Source of the DNA: Rhodocyclaceae bacterium
GTDB taxonomy: Bacteria > Pseudomonadota > Gammaproteobacteria > Burkholderiales > Rhodocyclaceae
Direction of reading: 5' to 3'
Assembly: GCA_026417115.1 (NCBI GenBank)
Contig: JAOADW010000055.1
Location: 1 to 39,586 of the forward strand
Length of the DNA stretch: 39,586 bases
Under the pieces are notes generated by a model. It did no database searches and was not told the DNA's origin. It worked only from the letters and a program-made list of their open reading frames with translations. This document shows, piece by piece, positions 1-9,897 of the stretch. The position numbers and the translations under genes are program-made. The number at the start of each line of letters is the position of its first letter. Position 1 is the stretch's first letter.

Positions 1-3
1 GGC

Positions 4-933
4 ATGCGCGTGCTCGTGGTGGAAGACGACGCCGCGACCCGGCGCCTGCTCACCGGCGTGCTCGGCAATGCTGGCTTCGAGGTGCGCGACGCGGCCAATG
101 GCGAGGAAGGCTTGGCGCTTGCCCAGGCCTGGCTGCCGGAGATCGTCGTCACGGACCTCCTGATGCCTGGGCTGTCGGGGCTGGAGCTGATCCGCGCGTT
201 GCGGGAGAACGAAGAAGGCCGACATTTCTACATCGTGGTGATCACCGTGCTCGACGCCGCGGACAAACTCATCGAAGCCTTCAGCCTCGGCGCCGACGAC
301 TATGTCGTCAAGCCTTTGGATGCGCGCGTGCTGCTTGCGCGCCTGCAGGCGGGCGTGCGCGTGACGAAATTGCGCCAGGAGCTGATTGAACGCAACGTGC
401 AGCTCGCGGAAGCGCTCAGGCGTGCGGAGGAAGCGGCGCTCACCGACGCGCTCACTGGGCTGCCCAATCGCCGCTATGCGATGAAGCGCCTCGTGCAGGA
501 ATGCGCCGCCGCGGAGCGCGCCGAGCGGCCGCTTTCGATCTTGATCGCGGATCTCGATCATTTCAAGGAAGTCAATGATCGCTATGGCCATGACGCGGGC
601 GATGCCGTGCTCATCGCAGCGGCGCAGCGATTCAAGGACGCCGTGCGCTTATCCGATGTGGTGTGCCGTATCGGCGGCGAGGAATTCCTCGTCATCGCGC
701 TCGATACGCCCTTGGAAGCCGCCATGCGCCTTGCCGAGCGTATGCGCGCCCATCTCGCGGGCAAACCGATCCTCGCCAAGGAGCACGTAATTTCCTTGAC
801 GCTGAGCATCGGCGTAGCGGAAAAAGCGATGCATGGCTGCCACGATGTCGATAGCCTGCTCAAGGCGGCCGATCGAGCGCTCTATGCCGCCAAGGCGGCC
901 GGTCGCGACCGCGTCTGCGCAGCTAACCGTTAG
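4..933 (+). CDS. Response regulator with GGDEF output (diguanylate cyclase)
   Basis: This 309-residue protein is a two-component response regulator that should make cyclic di-GMP when phosphorylated. The receiver domain (about 1-120) has the acidic pocket at E7-D9, the phospho-acceptor D51 in the VVTDLLMPG motif, T81 and K103. A short helical linker leads to the GGDEF domain (about 145-305), with signature GGEEF at 224-228, a permitted active variant. An RxxD inhibitory site (R215-D218) lies exactly five residues before the signature, so product inhibition is expected. The architecture is PleD/WspR-like with one receiver. The start is the first ATG in the window; MRVLVVEDD is a normal receiver beginning, but upstream DNA is not visible. 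Its end overlaps the convergent chemoreceptor by 4 bases. No partner kinase is seen next to it. Confidence 0.93.
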   Translation: MRVLVVEDDAATRRLLTGVLGNAGFEVRDAANGEEGLALAQAWLPEIVVTDLLMPGLSGLELIRALRENEEGRHFYIVVITVLDAADKLIEAFSLGADDYVVKPLDARVLLARLQAGVRVTKLRQELIERNVQLAEALRRAEEAALTDALTGLPNRRYAMKRLVQECAAAERAERPLSILIADLDHFKEVNDRYGHDAGDAVLIAAAQRFKDAVRLSDVVCRIGGEEFLVIALDTPLEAAMRLAERMRAHLAGKPILAKEHVISLTLSIGVAEKAMHGCHDVDSLLKAADRALYAAKAAGRDRVCAANR

Positions 934-3005
934 GCGCGGTATTGCGCGGCGATAGTGGCGAGCTTGTCGGCCAGCCGATGCACAGCCTGCGCTTCTTGAC
1001 TCGTGCGGCGCGCCGCCGCGGCATCGCTTTCAGCAGCCGAGGAAATGCGCTCCACACGATGAGCGATGTCGCGCGCCGCCTGGGCGGCTTCTGCGAGCGA
1101 GACGGCGATGGCCTCGACCGCTTCGACCGCCGCAGCCACCGAATGTTCGATCGAAGCGACGCGGTCGCCCGCTGCGCGCGCCGATTGCGCACCTTCGGAG
1201 ACCTCGTGCGCGTTGCGCGTGACCTCCTGTGCGACCGCTTGGCTCGTCTGCTGGATGCGGGCGACCATGTTGGCGATCTCGTGCGTGGATGCCGAGGTGC
1301 GCTCGGCGAGCTTCCTGACTTCGTCGGCGACGACGGCGAAGCCGCGTCCCATTTCGCCGGCGCGCGCGGCCTCGATGGCCGCGTTCAACGCGAGCAGATT
1401 CGTCTGATCGGCGATCTCGCCGATGACATTGACCACGCGCCCGATTTCTGCCGAAACATGAGAAAGCTCGGCGATGCGCTTTTCTGTCTCAGCCACGACA
1501 TGCGCCGCGGCCTCGATGCGCTCTGCGGTCGCGCGCGTGGTGGCGGCGCCTTGGCGCGCGATCGTGGCGGATTCTTGGGCTTTGGCGCGCGCGCGCTCGG
1601 CGTTGTTGCTCATTTCGTCCGTCGCGACCGAGAGCTCTTCGACCGCCGCGGCGATGCCTTCGAGCATGGAGGCGCGTTCGCTTACGCCCGCCTCGCTCTG
1701 GCGCGCAGCCTCATCGAGCGTCCCCGAGATCGCCGTGAGGTTGCGCGCCGCCTGCTGCACCATCGCGATCGCCTCGTGCATGCGGTTTTTCATCTTGGCA
1801 ACCTGGCTGACGAGGGAGCCGATTTCATCGTCTGAATCCGGTTGCATCGGCTCGCGCAAATTGCCCGCAGCCGCCGTTTGTATCATGCGTTTGGCATTGT
1901 CTGCCTCGCGCCGTATCGCGAGGACGGTGAGAAACATCAAGCCAGCCGCGATGACTACGCCCAGTCCGGAATAGAGCAAGGCGTTCCAGCGGGCGCTGGC
2001 GACATCGGCGTCGAGGGCGCTCAAACGCGCTTCCGTGTGCTTCTCGATGCGCGCGATCTCGTCGAGCAAGGCGGCGCGCAGCTCGCGCCATTTCGGCGTT
2101 TCTTCCTTGACGAGCTGGTGTTTCGCCTCTTCGAACTTCTTTTCGGCGACGAGCGCCAAGACTTTGTCTTGGGCCTCGCGATGGGCCGCACGCAGACTCT
2201 TGAGCTTGTCGATGAGGTCATTCGTTCCCTCTTGCGCCGCGAGTTTCGCGGCAACGGCGAGCGCCTGCTCGAGCTTTTCTTGCGCGGCCTTGTGGTTTTC
2301 GTAAGCCTTCGGATTTTCGGGGTCGAGCAGGATGTTGCGCAGGGCTTGGCCCAGCTGCAGACCCTGGGCATAGATTTCCTGCATTTGCGCGCGCTGCTGC
2401 AAATCAACGGCGATGAACTGGCGGAAGGCCTCGGCGTTGCGGCTGGCTTGCCAAAGGGCGTAGCCAAATGCGCCGCTCGCAAGGAGCGCGGCGATGACGA
2501 TCGCAAGCGCCAGGCGCGCGCCGATCATGAGATTGTTGAAGCGGGCGAGTAGATTGAAACGGCTCGTAGCGGAAACGACCTGCCCCCCCGCCAGGCGGAG
2601 AGTGGGGTCTTGCCGCATGCGCGCATAAAGCGCCTCCGCCTCCGCCACCTCGGCGCGCGTGGCGGGCACGCGCACGGAGGTGTAGCCCGAGCCGTCGGGC
2701 AAGGGCGTGACGGTGGCGCGCACCCAGTAATGGTCGCCGTTTTTGCGGCGATTCTTGACAAGACCACACCAGGGCTTGCCGGCCTTGATCGTGGCCCAGA
2801 GATCGCGAAACGCTTCGCTGGGCATGTCGGGGTGCCGCAGGATGTTGTGCGGCTGCCCCATCAGTTCTTGCTCGTCATAGCCGGACGCGTCGAGAAAATC
2901 GTCATTGAAGAAGACGATGCGGCCTTTGAGGTCGGTATGCGAAATGATTGCCATGTCCGGCCGCAAAGGATATTCACGTTGGGTTACGGGTTGATTGTTG
3001 CGCAT
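930..3005 (-). CDS. aer: Aer-like aerotaxis/redox receptor (PAS-MCP)
   Basis: This 691-residue methyl-accepting chemotaxis protein has an N-terminal Aer-type PAS domain (about 10-118). N34, R57, H58 and D60 fall at the same numbers as residues reported important for FAD binding in E. coli Aer, so a redox or oxygen-sensing role is likely. Unlike E. coli Aer it has two membrane segments (about 163-185 and 342-364). These enclose a helical periplasmic domain resembling four-helix ligand-binding domains. HAMP (about 365-417) and the signalling coiled coil follow, with the conserved hairpin tip around 530-570 ([18 protein letters not shown]). No C-terminal CheR-binding pentapeptide is seen. A GGGAG ribosome site precedes the ATG. 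It may therefore integrate a cytosolic redox signal and a periplasmic ligand. The gene name is by architecture, not proven orthology. Confidence 0.88.
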   Translation of the reverse strand: MRNNQPVTQREYPLRPDMAIISHTDLKGRIVFFNDDFLDASGYDEQELMGQPHNILRHPDMPSEAFRDLWATIKAGKPWCGLVKNRRKNGDHYWVRATVTPLPDGSGYTSVRVPATRAEVAEAEALYARMRQDPTLRLAGGQVVSATSRFNLLARFNNLMIGARLALAIVIAALLASGAFGYALWQASRNAEAFRQFIAVDLQQRAQMQEIYAQGLQLGQALRNILLDPENPKAYENHKAAQEKLEQALAVAAKLAAQEGTNDLIDKLKSLRAAHREAQDKVLALVAEKKFEEAKHQLVKEETPKWRELRAALLDEIARIEKHTEARLSALDADVASARWNALLYSGLGVVIAAGLMFLTVLAIRREADNAKRMIQTAAAGNLREPMQPDSDDEIGSLVSQVAKMKNRMHEAIAMVQQAARNLTAISGTLDEAARQSEAGVSERASMLEGIAAAVEELSVATDEMSNNAERARAKAQESATIARQGAATTRATAERIEAAAHVVAETEKRIAELSHVSAEIGRVVNVIGEIADQTNLLALNAAIEAARAGEMGRGFAVVADEVRKLAERTSASTHEIANMVARIQQTSQAVAQEVTRNAHEVSEGAQSARAAGDRVASIEHSVAAAVEAVEAIAVSLAEAAQAARDIAHRVERISSAAESDAAAARRTSQEAQAVHRLADKLATIAAQYRA

Positions 3006-3075
3006 GACGGTCTCCCGAAAGTTTTTTCTTGTCGGGAAATTTATCCGAAGTTGGCCGAATGCATGGCAAAAAAAA

Positions 3076-3091
3076 TAAATAAACTTATTTA
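3076..3091. repeat. AT-rich perfect inverted repeat
   Basis: The arms taaataa and ttattta are separated by two bases, in an otherwise GC-rich region. The repeat covers the stop codon of the MFS gene and lies upstream of the aer-like gene. Read on the minus strand it is followed by eight T residues, so it could be a weak intrinsic terminator for the thioredoxin-MFS pair. It could equally be an AT-rich promoter element or operator for aer. The sequence does not decide between these. Confidence 0.45.
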
Positions 3092-4272
3092 CCGGCGCGC
3101 AGATACCAAAGCCAGGAAAGGCCTTGCAGAGCCAAGAGGAGGGTGAGCGCGGCGCGGAATGCGAAGGCGGTGGAAATACCCCAGGAGGAGAGCGCGTCGA
3201 TGACGGCGCCGAAAGCCCATTGGATCACGAAGGCGCCGAGAAAGGCGCCGAGATTGAGCGCCGTATTGGCGCGGCCAGAAAGATGAGGAGGAAAGGCGCT
3301 CGTCAGCAAGGCATAGGCGAGGTTGCCCACCGAGAAGACGAAGCCGAGCATCGGCCAGGTCACGAGCGGCGGGAGGAGGTCGGCGACGATCGCCGCCATG
3401 CACAAAAGCCCCAGGCCCACGCCCATGGCGAGCAGACGCTTGGGCGGCAGGCCCAGCTGCGCAAGCCGCTGCACGAAAAGGGCGATGAGCACGAAACCAA
3501 CGATCATGCCCAGCGCTGCTGCGCTCAACACCTGCGCCGCGGCGTCGCGGGAAAGCCCATCGACGGTCGTCATGTAAGGCAAGGCCCAAAGTCCTTGCAA
3601 GGCCATGAAACCGCCGACGGTGAACGTCGTCTGGGGGAATAAGCGCCAAAAGCGCTCGCTTTTGAGGATCGCACCCAGGCCCGCGAGCTGCGCGAGCAAG
3701 CTTTCCTTCTGCGCTGTCGCAGGCTTATCCGGCGTCGTGAAGATCAAGAAAGCAACGCCCAGGGCGCAGGCGGCCAAAGCAAGGAATATGCCTCGCCAGC
3801 CCAGCATGGGCAGAAGCCAAGCCAGTGGCATGCTGGCCGCGAAAGCGCCCAGCCCCCCTGCGGCCATGATAGCAGCATTGAGCGAAGGTTGTCGCGCGAG
3901 GGGGAACCAGAGCGTGAATGCCTTGAAACTCGCCATCAAGCAGGCGGAAAGTCCCAGGCCGATGAGCGCACGTGCGGTCGTCAAGGAGGCGAGATCCTCG
4001 CTGACGGCAAAAAAAGCGCAGCCGAGGGCGCAGACGAGCAACAACGCGGCTTCCACGCGACGCGGCCCGAAGCGGTCGAGCAGAAGCCCCAGCGGCAGCT
4101 GGAAGAGCCCAAAGGCAAGCAGATAGGCCGAAGTCAGCAGGCCCAAATCGGCATGGGTGAGCGCAAACTCGCGCGCAAGCTCTGGCGAGACGACGGCGTT
4201 GGCGTTGCGCAGCAGATAGGACAGGAAATAGCCGAGCGCGAAGGGCGCGAAAATGCGCCGCCAAGGGTTCAT
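3085..4272 (-). CDS. MFS transporter
   Basis: This 395-residue integral membrane protein has about twelve hydrophobic segments and the layout of the major facilitator superfamily. An [10 protein letters not shown] loop between helices 2 and 3 matches the family's motif A. The sequence has the flavour of nitrate/nitrite or organic-anion MFS proteins, but no substrate can be read. The start at [11 protein letters not shown] is preferred over longer forms because it begins just before the first membrane helix. Its ATG overlaps the stop of the upstream thioredoxin gene as ATGA, implying translational coupling. The coupling hints at a thiol- or redox-related job, but that is only inference. Confidence 0.85.
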   Translation of the reverse strand: MNPWRRIFAPFALGYFLSYLLRNANAVVSPELAREFALTHADLGLLTSAYLLAFGLFQLPLGLLLDRFGPRRVEAALLLVCALGCAFFAVSEDLASLTTARALIGLGLSACLMASFKAFTLWFPLARQPSLNAAIMAAGGLGAFAASMPLAWLLPMLGWRGIFLALAACALGVAFLIFTTPDKPATAQKESLLAQLAGLGAILKSERFWRLFPQTTFTVGGFMALQGLWALPYMTTVDGLSRDAAAQVLSAAALGMIVGFVLIALFVQRLAQLGLPPKRLLAMGVGLGLLCMAAIVADLLPPLVTWPMLGFVFSVGNLAYALLTSAFPPHLSGRANTALNLGAFLGAFVIQWAFGAVIDALSSWGISTAFAFRAALTLLLALQGLSWLWYLRAGK

Positions 4273-4664
4273 CCCGTGTCTCCGGCGGCAAGGCTGAAGT
4301 CCTGTGGGGGCACGCCGTGTTCCTTGAGGAATGCGCGCAGCCAATGCTCGGCACGCGCGCCGGAAAACCGCCCTTTGACTTCTCCGCCCATGAACAGAAG
4401 CACCGTGGGAAAGCCCTTGAGTCCATAACGGCCCGCGAGCTTCATGTTCGCCCCTTCGTCTACTTCGACCTTGGCCAAGCGCACGCATCCGGCGAGGCTC
4501 GTGATGACGCGTTCGAGCACGGGAGTAAGCTGGCGACAAGGGGGGCACCAATCGGCCCAGAAATCGACGAGCACGGGCGTTTGTTTCGAGGCTTCGATCA
4601 CCGCGTGTTCGAAGCCCGCCAGGTCGACGTCGAAAATGAGGGGAGCGCGGGAATCAGGAGGCAT
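4269..4664 (-). CDS. Thioredoxin-fold protein with WCPPC active site
   Basis: This 131-residue thioredoxin-family protein carries the active site WCPPC (C40, C43) after the usual FWADW strand, and a cis-proline region at GFPTVLLF (P86). Classical thioredoxins have WCGPC; proline in place of glycine usually changes the redox potential. There is no signal peptide from the chosen start (MPPDSRAPLI), so it should act in the cytoplasm. A longer in-frame start at 4802 exists, but the added residues do not look like protein. No clear ribosome site precedes the chosen ATG. It lacks the TPR tail of CnoX/YbbN, though the first 115 residues resemble that branch as much as TrxA. It is coupled to the MFS gene. 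Confidence 0.86.
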   Translation of the reverse strand: MPPDSRAPLIFDVDLAGFEHAVIEASKQTPVLVDFWADWCPPCRQLTPVLERVITSLAGCVRLAKVEVDEGANMKLAGRYGLKGFPTVLLFMGGEVKGRFSGARAEHWLRAFLKEHGVPPQDFSLAAGDTG

Positions 4665-4789
4665 CACGGCGAAAAACGCGGAGATGTTGCGAAAAGCTGA
4701 AATGATAGACGAGCGTCGAAGATCGCTAGCAGGCCTGCAAGCAGCCGTTCCCTCAGCGCAAGGTTCTGCCGCGCTTGCGCCTTTCGCGA

Positions 4790-4814
4790 CTTTCGCCCGC
4801 AAAGGCGGCGAAAG
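4790..4814. repeat. Inverted repeat just downstream of the MBL-fold gene
   Basis: Eight-base perfect arms (ctttcgcc and ggcgaaag) flank a nine-base loop, immediately after the stop of the metallo-beta-lactamase gene on the minus strand. It could form a transcript-end hairpin, but no T-run follows, so it is not a standard intrinsic terminator. The surrounding bases contain further overlapping copies of the cgcgaaagg motif. Confidence 0.35.
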
Positions 4815-4817
4815 GCC

Positions 4818-5456
4818 TCATGCCCAGTCGGCGACGAAGGGGTTGTTCTCGCGCTCGTCGCCGAAGGTGGATTCTGGGCCATGGCCGGGAATGAAGCGCA
4901 CCTCATCTCCGAGGGGGAAAAGCTTTGCGCGGATCGAACGAATGAGCTCGGCATGATCGCCACGCGGGAAATCGGTGCGGCCGATCGAGCCGGCGAAGAG
5001 CACGTCGCCGACGAGCGCCAAGCGCGAGGGACGGTGAAAGAAACAGACATGGCCTGGCGTGTGCCCGGGCGTATGGATCACTTCGAGCGTCGTTGTGCCG
5101 ACGGTGACGAGATCGCCATCGGCAAGCCAGCGATCGGGTGTTACGCTCTGCACTTTGCCGGCAAAGCCGAACATGCGCGCCTGCTCGGGCAGCATCGCGA
5201 GCCAGAAGGCGTCTTCGCAGTGCGGGCCCTCGATCGGCGCGCCGGTGATTTGCCTGAGTTCGGCGGCGGCGCCTGCATGATCGACGTGTCCATGCGTGAG
5301 CAGGATTTTTTCGATCGTCACCCCTTCTTCGCGGGCGGCAGCGAGGATTTCCTCGAGATCGCCGCCGGGGTCGACGATGGCCGCGCGCAGCGTCTCGTCC
5401 CATAAGAGCGTCGCGTTTTGGGCGAAGGCCGTGACGGGAATGGTCAAGTAGCGCAT
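4818..5456 (-). CDS. Glyoxalase II-like metallo-beta-lactamase-fold hydrolase
   Basis: This 212-residue MBL-fold enzyme resembles the YcbL/GloB-like group. The metal ligands are all visible: HGHVDH at 55-60 (H55, H57, D59, H60), H132 in TPGHTPGH, D151 in the LVGDVLF strand and H192 in PGHGP. This predicts a di-metal thioesterase, probably hydrolysing S-lactoylglutathione or related thioesters in the cytoplasm. It lacks the extra C-terminal helical domain of classical GloB, which fits the short YcbL type. No strong Shine-Dalgarno precedes the ATG. It is transcribed divergently from the coiled-coil gene at 5593. Confidence 0.9.
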   Translation of the reverse strand: MRYLTIPVTAFAQNATLLWDETLRAAIVDPGGDLEEILAAAREEGVTIEKILLTHGHVDHAGAAAELRQITGAPIEGPHCEDAFWLAMLPEQARMFGFAGKVQSVTPDRWLADGDLVTVGTTTLEVIHTPGHTPGHVCFFHRPSRLALVGDVLFAGSIGRTDFPRGDHAELIRSIRAKLFPLGDEVRFIPGHGPESTFGDERENNPFVADWA

Positions 5457-5592
5457 GGAAATGGGGTTTTCGAAAGACGCGCCATGTTAGCGCAAAATCC
5501 CCTGCGCGGCATGGCAAAACGAACGCATTGCTTTTGTGTTTTCGCTAGAATGAGGCGAGGGTACGACCACGAAGCGAAGGCGGGGAGCGATC

Positions 5593-5949
5593 ATGGACGT
5601 CATCGAGCGGATCAAGGAATTCCTGCTGCCGGAACTGGAGGCGATTCGGCAGGAAAACACGGCGATACGCGAGCGGCTTGCTGCCATCGATGCGCATCTC
5701 ATCGATCAAAGCCGGCGCATCGACGAGACGAACCCGCGCATCGAGGAGATGAACGCCAAATTCGATGCGCTGCATAGGGACGTCCTTCGCCGTTTCGAGG
5801 GCGTAAGCCTACGCTTCGACGGCGTCAGCCACCGTCTCGACGACCTCAACAGCAAAGTCGTCTATCAGCGGGAGGTGATCGATCTCGGCAAGCGGCTCGA
5901 TCGCCTGCAGGAAGAATTCAACGCCTTTCGCAGCCGCATGGCTGCCTAA
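5593..5949 (+). CDS. Small coiled-coil protein of unknown function
   Basis: This 118-residue protein is almost wholly charged helix with heptad-like spacing of Ile, Leu and Val, so it should form a coiled coil. The middle (about 30-85) has a loose repeat of the form R-I-D/E-E-x-N and R-F-E/D-G-V-S. It has no signal peptide or membrane segment. A good ribosome site (GGGGAG) lies five bases before the ATG, and a TAGAAT -10-like hexamer sits at 5546-5551. I do not recognise a named family; similar short coiled-coil proteins are common and usually hypothetical. It is separated by about 150 bases from the sensor kinase downstream, so it may be a single-gene unit. Confidence 0.75.
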   Translation: MDVIERIKEFLLPELEAIRQENTAIRERLAAIDAHLIDQSRRIDETNPRIEEMNAKFDALHRDVLRRFEGVSLRFDGVSHRLDDLNSKVVYQREVIDLGKRLDRLQEEFNAFRSRMAA

Positions 5950-6102
5950 AACCATCAGCCGTGGATCTCTTGCCGCGCGGCGAAAAGCCCATGAGCTTGT
6001 CAGCGGCCAGGCGTAGAGGGGGGAGCTCGCGCGAGACGAGCAAGGCAGTCTTTTGCGTGCGAACAAGTTTTGGGCAAACCATCAGGGGGAAACAGAAAAG
6101 CG

Positions 6103-7671
6103 ATGGATGAGGAGCATGCACCTGCGGCGGAGGTTGACCGCCGCCTGCAGTTGTTGGCATTCGATGCGACGGAGCGCGCGGCGTTAGGCACGCTCAAAGC
6201 ACGGCTCGAGGCGCGACTGGCTCCCCTCGAAGCGCGTTTTTCCGCCTTCGTCGAAGGAGATGAAGCGTTGCGGCGCGTGCGCGCAATGAGCCGGCTCGCC
6301 ACGCAGGCCTTCCATGCGCGTCATGCCGAGCAGCTCATTGCCTTGCTTGTGCCGGATGTAAGCGCGGCAAGGAGCGCCGCGCGTCATGCGATCGGCGTCG
6401 CGCATCAGCGCGCCGGCCTCGACCCGTTTTCCTTCATTGCTGCCTACCGGCTCCATTTCGAATATCTTTGGCCGGAGCTCGTCGCTGCCAGCGAAGGCGA
6501 CCCCGAACGACTGGCGCTTCTCGCGCGCGCTTTTTTCAAATCGGTGCTGCTTGACATCGGCTTTCTCGTCGATGCCTATTTCGCCGCGGATCATGAACGC
6601 CTGCGTTTGCTCGCCAAGGTTTTCGAAAGCGATCTCGAGGCTGTCTTGATTCTCGATGCCGCGGGCGTGATTCAAGAGGCCAACCATATGGCGGCGCCCT
6701 TGCTGGGCATGCGCGGCGAGACGGTCGCGGGGAATGCATTGGCGCGCTTTTGGTCTTCGGCCAATGCCGATGCCTTTGCGGCCGTCTGGGAGAACGTCCA
6801 GCGCGGCGGGGTCTGGCAAGGAGAGATTTGGTTGCGGCCTGTGCAGGGCGAAGACTGCCGCGTGCGCATGTCCATCGCCGCCGTGGGCAATGGCGAGCTC
6901 CATTACGTCGTGGAATTGGCCGACATCACCGAAGAATGGCGCGCCGAACAGGCGCTTGCCGAAAAAACGGCGGCGCTCGAAGCGAGCAACCGCGAGCTCG
7001 AACAGTTCGCCTATGTTGCATCCCATGATCTGCAGGAACCCTTGCGCATGGTGGCGAGCTATACGCAGCTGCTTGGGCGGCGCTACAAAGGCAAGCTCGA
7101 TGCGGATGCCGACGAATTCATCGCCTTCGCGGTCGATGGCGCGCAACGCATGCAGGTCTTGATCAACGACCTGCTCAAATATTCGCGCGTGGGCACGCGC
7201 GGCAAGCCTTTCGCTATGGTTTCCGGGGAAAAGATGCTCGATGCGGCGCTGGCGAACCTCAAGGTGGCGATCGAAGAAAGCGGCGCCAAGATCGCACGCG
7301 AGCCGATGCCGGAACTTTGGGGGGACGAGACGCAGCTTGTTCAGCTCATGCAAAACCTCATCGGCAACGCCATCAAGTTTCGTAAGCCCGGCATGGCGCC
7401 GCAGATCCGCGTTTCGTCCCAGCGACGCGAGCGCGCTTGGGAAATCTGCGTGGCCGACGACGGCATTGGCATCGATCCCGAATATTTCGATAGAATTTTC
7501 GTCATCTTCCAGCGGCTGCATCCGAAGGAAAAATACCCCGGCAGCGGCATCGGCTTGGCCATCGCCAAGAAGATCGTCGAGCGGCATGGCGGCAGGATCT
7601 GGGTCGAATCGCAGCCGGGTGCAGGCGCTACTTTTCGTTTCACGATTCCCGATCGTTCCAGGGAGGGCTAG
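6103..7671 (+). CDS. Globin-coupled sensor histidine kinase
   Basis: This 522-residue soluble kinase starts with a protoglobin-type heme sensor domain (about 15-165). The proximal heme histidine is most likely H101 in [12 protein letters not shown], the signature region of globin-coupled sensors. A PAS domain follows (about 170-278). The kinase core is of the phytochrome-like type, with phospho-acceptor H308 in [11 protein letters not shown]-box near N418-N422, DDGIGI at 452-457 and a glycine-rich lid near 480-490. No membrane helix is present, so it probably senses oxygen, NO or CO in the cytosol. The start ATG is chosen over an in-frame TTG at 6070 that has no ribosome site. It leads an operon with two response regulators. 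Globin-coupled kinases are rarer than globin-coupled cyclases. Confidence 0.87.
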   Translation: MDEEHAPAAEVDRRLQLLAFDATERAALGTLKARLEARLAPLEARFSAFVEGDEALRRVRAMSRLATQAFHARHAEQLIALLVPDVSAARSAARHAIGVAHQRAGLDPFSFIAAYRLHFEYLWPELVAASEGDPERLALLARAFFKSVLLDIGFLVDAYFAADHERLRLLAKVFESDLEAVLILDAAGVIQEANHMAAPLLGMRGETVAGNALARFWSSANADAFAAVWENVQRGGVWQGEIWLRPVQGEDCRVRMSIAAVGNGELHYVVELADITEEWRAEQALAEKTAALEASNRELEQFAYVASHDLQEPLRMVASYTQLLGRRYKGKLDADADEFIAFAVDGAQRMQVLINDLLKYSRVGTRGKPFAMVSGEKMLDAALANLKVAIEESGAKIAREPMPELWGDETQLVQLMQNLIGNAIKFRKPGMAPQIRVSSQRRERAWEICVADDGIGIDPEYFDRIFVIFQRLHPKEKYPGSGIGLAIAKKIVERHGGRIWVESQPGAGATFRFTIPDRSREG

Positions 7672-7673
7672 CC

Positions 7674-8129
7674 ATGAGCACCGAACTCGTCGATGTCGCA
7701 CAATTCTTATTGGTCGAGGACAACCCCGGGGATGTGCGCCTGACGCAAGAGGCCCTCAAGGAATCGAAACTCAGGAACCATTTGTCGGTGGTTGGGGACG
7801 GGGAAGAGGCGCTCGCTTTTTTGCGTCGAAAGCCGCCTTATGAAAATGCGCCACGGCCGGACGTGATCCTGCTGGATCTGAATTTGCCCAAAAAGAATGG
7901 CCGCGAGGTGCTCGCCGAGATCAAGGCCGATCCCGACTTGCGTCGCATTCCCGTGGTCGTGATCACCTCTTCCGAAGCCGAACAGGACATCCTGATGAGC
8001 TACGATTTGCACGTCAATTGTTATGTGACGAAGCCGGTGGATCTCGATCAGTTCATCAAGGTGGTGCGTTCGGTGTCCGAGTTCTGGCTCACCATCGTGC
8101 GCCTGCCGCCGGCAGAAGCGACCGTATGA
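7674..8129 (+). CDS. Rcp1-type single-domain response regulator
   Basis: This 151-residue receiver domain has no output module. The acidic pocket is VEDNPGD (about 14-20), the phospho-acceptor is D68 in ILLDLNLP, and the conserved lysine lies in the VTKPVD motif. The longer loop before strand 3 ([13 protein letters not shown]) is typical of the Rcp1 family, which pairs with phytochrome-like kinases having the SHDLQEPLR box. The upstream kinase has that box, so the two are very likely cognate. It begins two bases after the kinase stop, with a GGGAGGG ribosome site. Its stop overlaps the next gene as ATGA. It may act as a phosphate shuttle or bind a target directly. Confidence 0.92.
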   Translation: MSTELVDVAQFLLVEDNPGDVRLTQEALKESKLRNHLSVVGDGEEALAFLRRKPPYENAPRPDVILLDLNLPKKNGREVLAEIKADPDLRRIPVVVITSSEAEQDILMSYDLHVNCYVTKPVDLDQFIKVVRSVSEFWLTIVRLPPAEATV

Positions 8130-9829
8130 ACGAGTCCGCGCCACATACCATCCTGTTGATCGAGGACAATCCCGGCGATGCGCGCCTCGTCGCGGAATAT
8201 CTGCGCGAATGCGGCCGCGAGGCGTTCCGCCTAACCCATGTCACGAGCGTTGCCGATGCCGTGCCGCTCATCGACGCCAATGAAGCGGACATCATCGTGC
8301 TCGACCTGATGCTGCCCGATGGCGAAGGGCTCGAAACTCTGCAGCGCGTGCACGAGCTCGCGCCGCGTGTGCCGATCGTCGTGCTCTCGCATCTGGATGA
8401 CGAGCGCGAGGCAGTGAAGGCGGTGCGGCTGGGCGCCCAGGATTTTCTCGTCAAGCAACATCTCTCGCCGCCGCTTTTCGTGCGCTCGCTGCACTATGCG
8501 TTGGAGCGCCGCAAGCTCGAGGAGCGGCTCTTTTACCTTGCCCATCACGATGTGCTGACCGAGCTTGCCAACCGCAAGCTGTTCCACGACCGGCTCGAGC
8601 AGGCAATCGCTTGGGCACGTCGGCACCGCCGCCTCTTGGCGTTGTTCGTGATCGATCTCGACGACTTCAAGGCGATCAACGACACCTTCGGGCACGCAGC
8701 CGGAGATGAGCTGCTGCGGGAAGTGGGCGTGCGTCTGAAAACGACCTTGCGTGCGACCGACCAGGCTGGGCGGCTCGGCGGCGACGAATTCGTCGTCTAT
8801 GCGGGGGATTTGCATACTCGCGCCGATGCGCAGCGCGTCGCCGAGAAGCTCGTCGCGGCCCTCTCGCCGCCCTATCGGGTCGGCGGCAAGGCGCGGCAGA
8901 TCCAGGCGAGCATCGGGGTGGCGCTCTACCCTGAGGATGCCGACGAGCCGCAGCTTCTGTTCGAGCGCGCCGATGCGGCGATGTATGCGGCCAAGCGCAA
9001 CGACGGCGCGGACATCCATTGGCGTTTTTTTCGCGCCGAAGAGCATGTGCCGTCCGACGAAGAGGCGGCGTGCGAAGCACGGCTTGCCACAGCGCTTGCG
9101 CGAGGGGATTTCTTTCTCGTCTACCAGCCCCAGGTCGATCTCAACAGCGGGCGTTTGATCGGCGTAGAAGCGCTGTTGCGCCTGCGACAAGACGGCGAGG
9201 TGGTGATGCCCGCTGTTTTCATGCCTGCGCTCGAGCGCACGGGTTTGATCATCCAGGTCGGCGAATGGGCGCTCAAACAGGCGTGTCGTGAAGCGGCAAG
9301 CTGGATGGCGCAAGGGTTGCCAGCGATGAAGGTGGCCGTCAACGTTTCAGGGCGCCAGTTTCGCGACCCGTTGCTGCCGGAGCGGGTGTTCGAGGCGCTG
9401 AAGGAGGCGCAATTGCCCGGGCACTGGCTGGAACTCGAAATTCGGGAAGAATCCTTGCACGCAGACGAGGCGCTCGCCCTCCAGCAGTTGCGCCGCCTCA
9501 ACGCCATGGGCTGCCGCATCGCAATCGACAATTTCCGCGGCACTCGCACGAGCCTGCGCGACCTCCAACGTTTTCCGATTCATTCGATCAAGATCGACAA
9601 GAGTCTCGTCCAGGACGGCGATGGCAAGACGACGGCCTTCGTCGAGGCGGTGATCAGCGTCGCTCATGTCCTCAAGCTCAGAAGCCTGGCCGAAGGCGTC
9701 GAAACGGCCGACCAAGCCCAACGGTTGCGACAGGGTGCCTGGGATGGCGCGCAAGGGTTCGCCTTTGGCCAGCCGCTGGATGCGGCCGCCCTGGCGGCCT
9801 TCTTGCGCACGCCCCGCACGACTCAGTGA
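8126..9829 (+). CDS. REC-GGDEF-EAL protein with degenerate EAL domain
   Basis: This 567-residue third member of the globin-sensor operon has a receiver (1-125, D60, K110), a GGDEF domain (about 135-300) and an EAL domain (about 315-560). The GGDEF signature at 218-222 is canonical and is preceded by an RxxD inhibitory site (R209-D212), so cyclase activity is expected. The EAL domain keeps E348, the NVSGRQF strand and the AEGVET motif. It has lost the essential pair in the DDFGTG loop, which reads IDNFRGT (D469 replaced by N). The ELTE motif reads EIREE. Phosphodiesterase activity is therefore probably lost, and the domain may only bind c-di-GMP. Start ATG at 8126 overlaps the previous stop. 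Confidence 0.9.
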   Translation: MNESAPHTILLIEDNPGDARLVAEYLRECGREAFRLTHVTSVADAVPLIDANEADIIVLDLMLPDGEGLETLQRVHELAPRVPIVVLSHLDDEREAVKAVRLGAQDFLVKQHLSPPLFVRSLHYALERRKLEERLFYLAHHDVLTELANRKLFHDRLEQAIAWARRHRRLLALFVIDLDDFKAINDTFGHAAGDELLREVGVRLKTTLRATDQAGRLGGDEFVVYAGDLHTRADAQRVAEKLVAALSPPYRVGGKARQIQASIGVALYPEDADEPQLLFERADAAMYAAKRNDGADIHWRFFRAEEHVPSDEEAACEARLATALARGDFFLVYQPQVDLNSGRLIGVEALLRLRQDGEVVMPAVFMPALERTGLIIQVGEWALKQACREAASWMAQGLPAMKVAVNVSGRQFRDPLLPERVFEALKEAQLPGHWLELEIREESLHADEALALQQLRRLNAMGCRIAIDNFRGTRTSLRDLQRFPIHSIKIDKSLVQDGDGKTTAFVEAVISVAHVLKLRSLAEGVETADQAQRLRQGAWDGAQGFAFGQPLDAAALAAFLRTPRTTQ

Positions 9830-9897
9830 AAGGTGAAAGCGCCGAACGGAGGCGCGTATGATGCTTATTTTTAGAACTTTCGTTTTACGGAAACCGC

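Noticed and set aside
942-2552. Long plus-strand frames opposite the chemoreceptor gene
   Set aside because: They are shadows of a GC-rich gene, with Arg/Asp-rich translation and no motifs, while the minus-strand product is a complete receptor.
8231-9313. 360-codon minus-strand frame opposite the REC-GGDEF-EAL gene
   Set aside because: No recognisable domains, and the sense strand encodes a clear three-domain protein.
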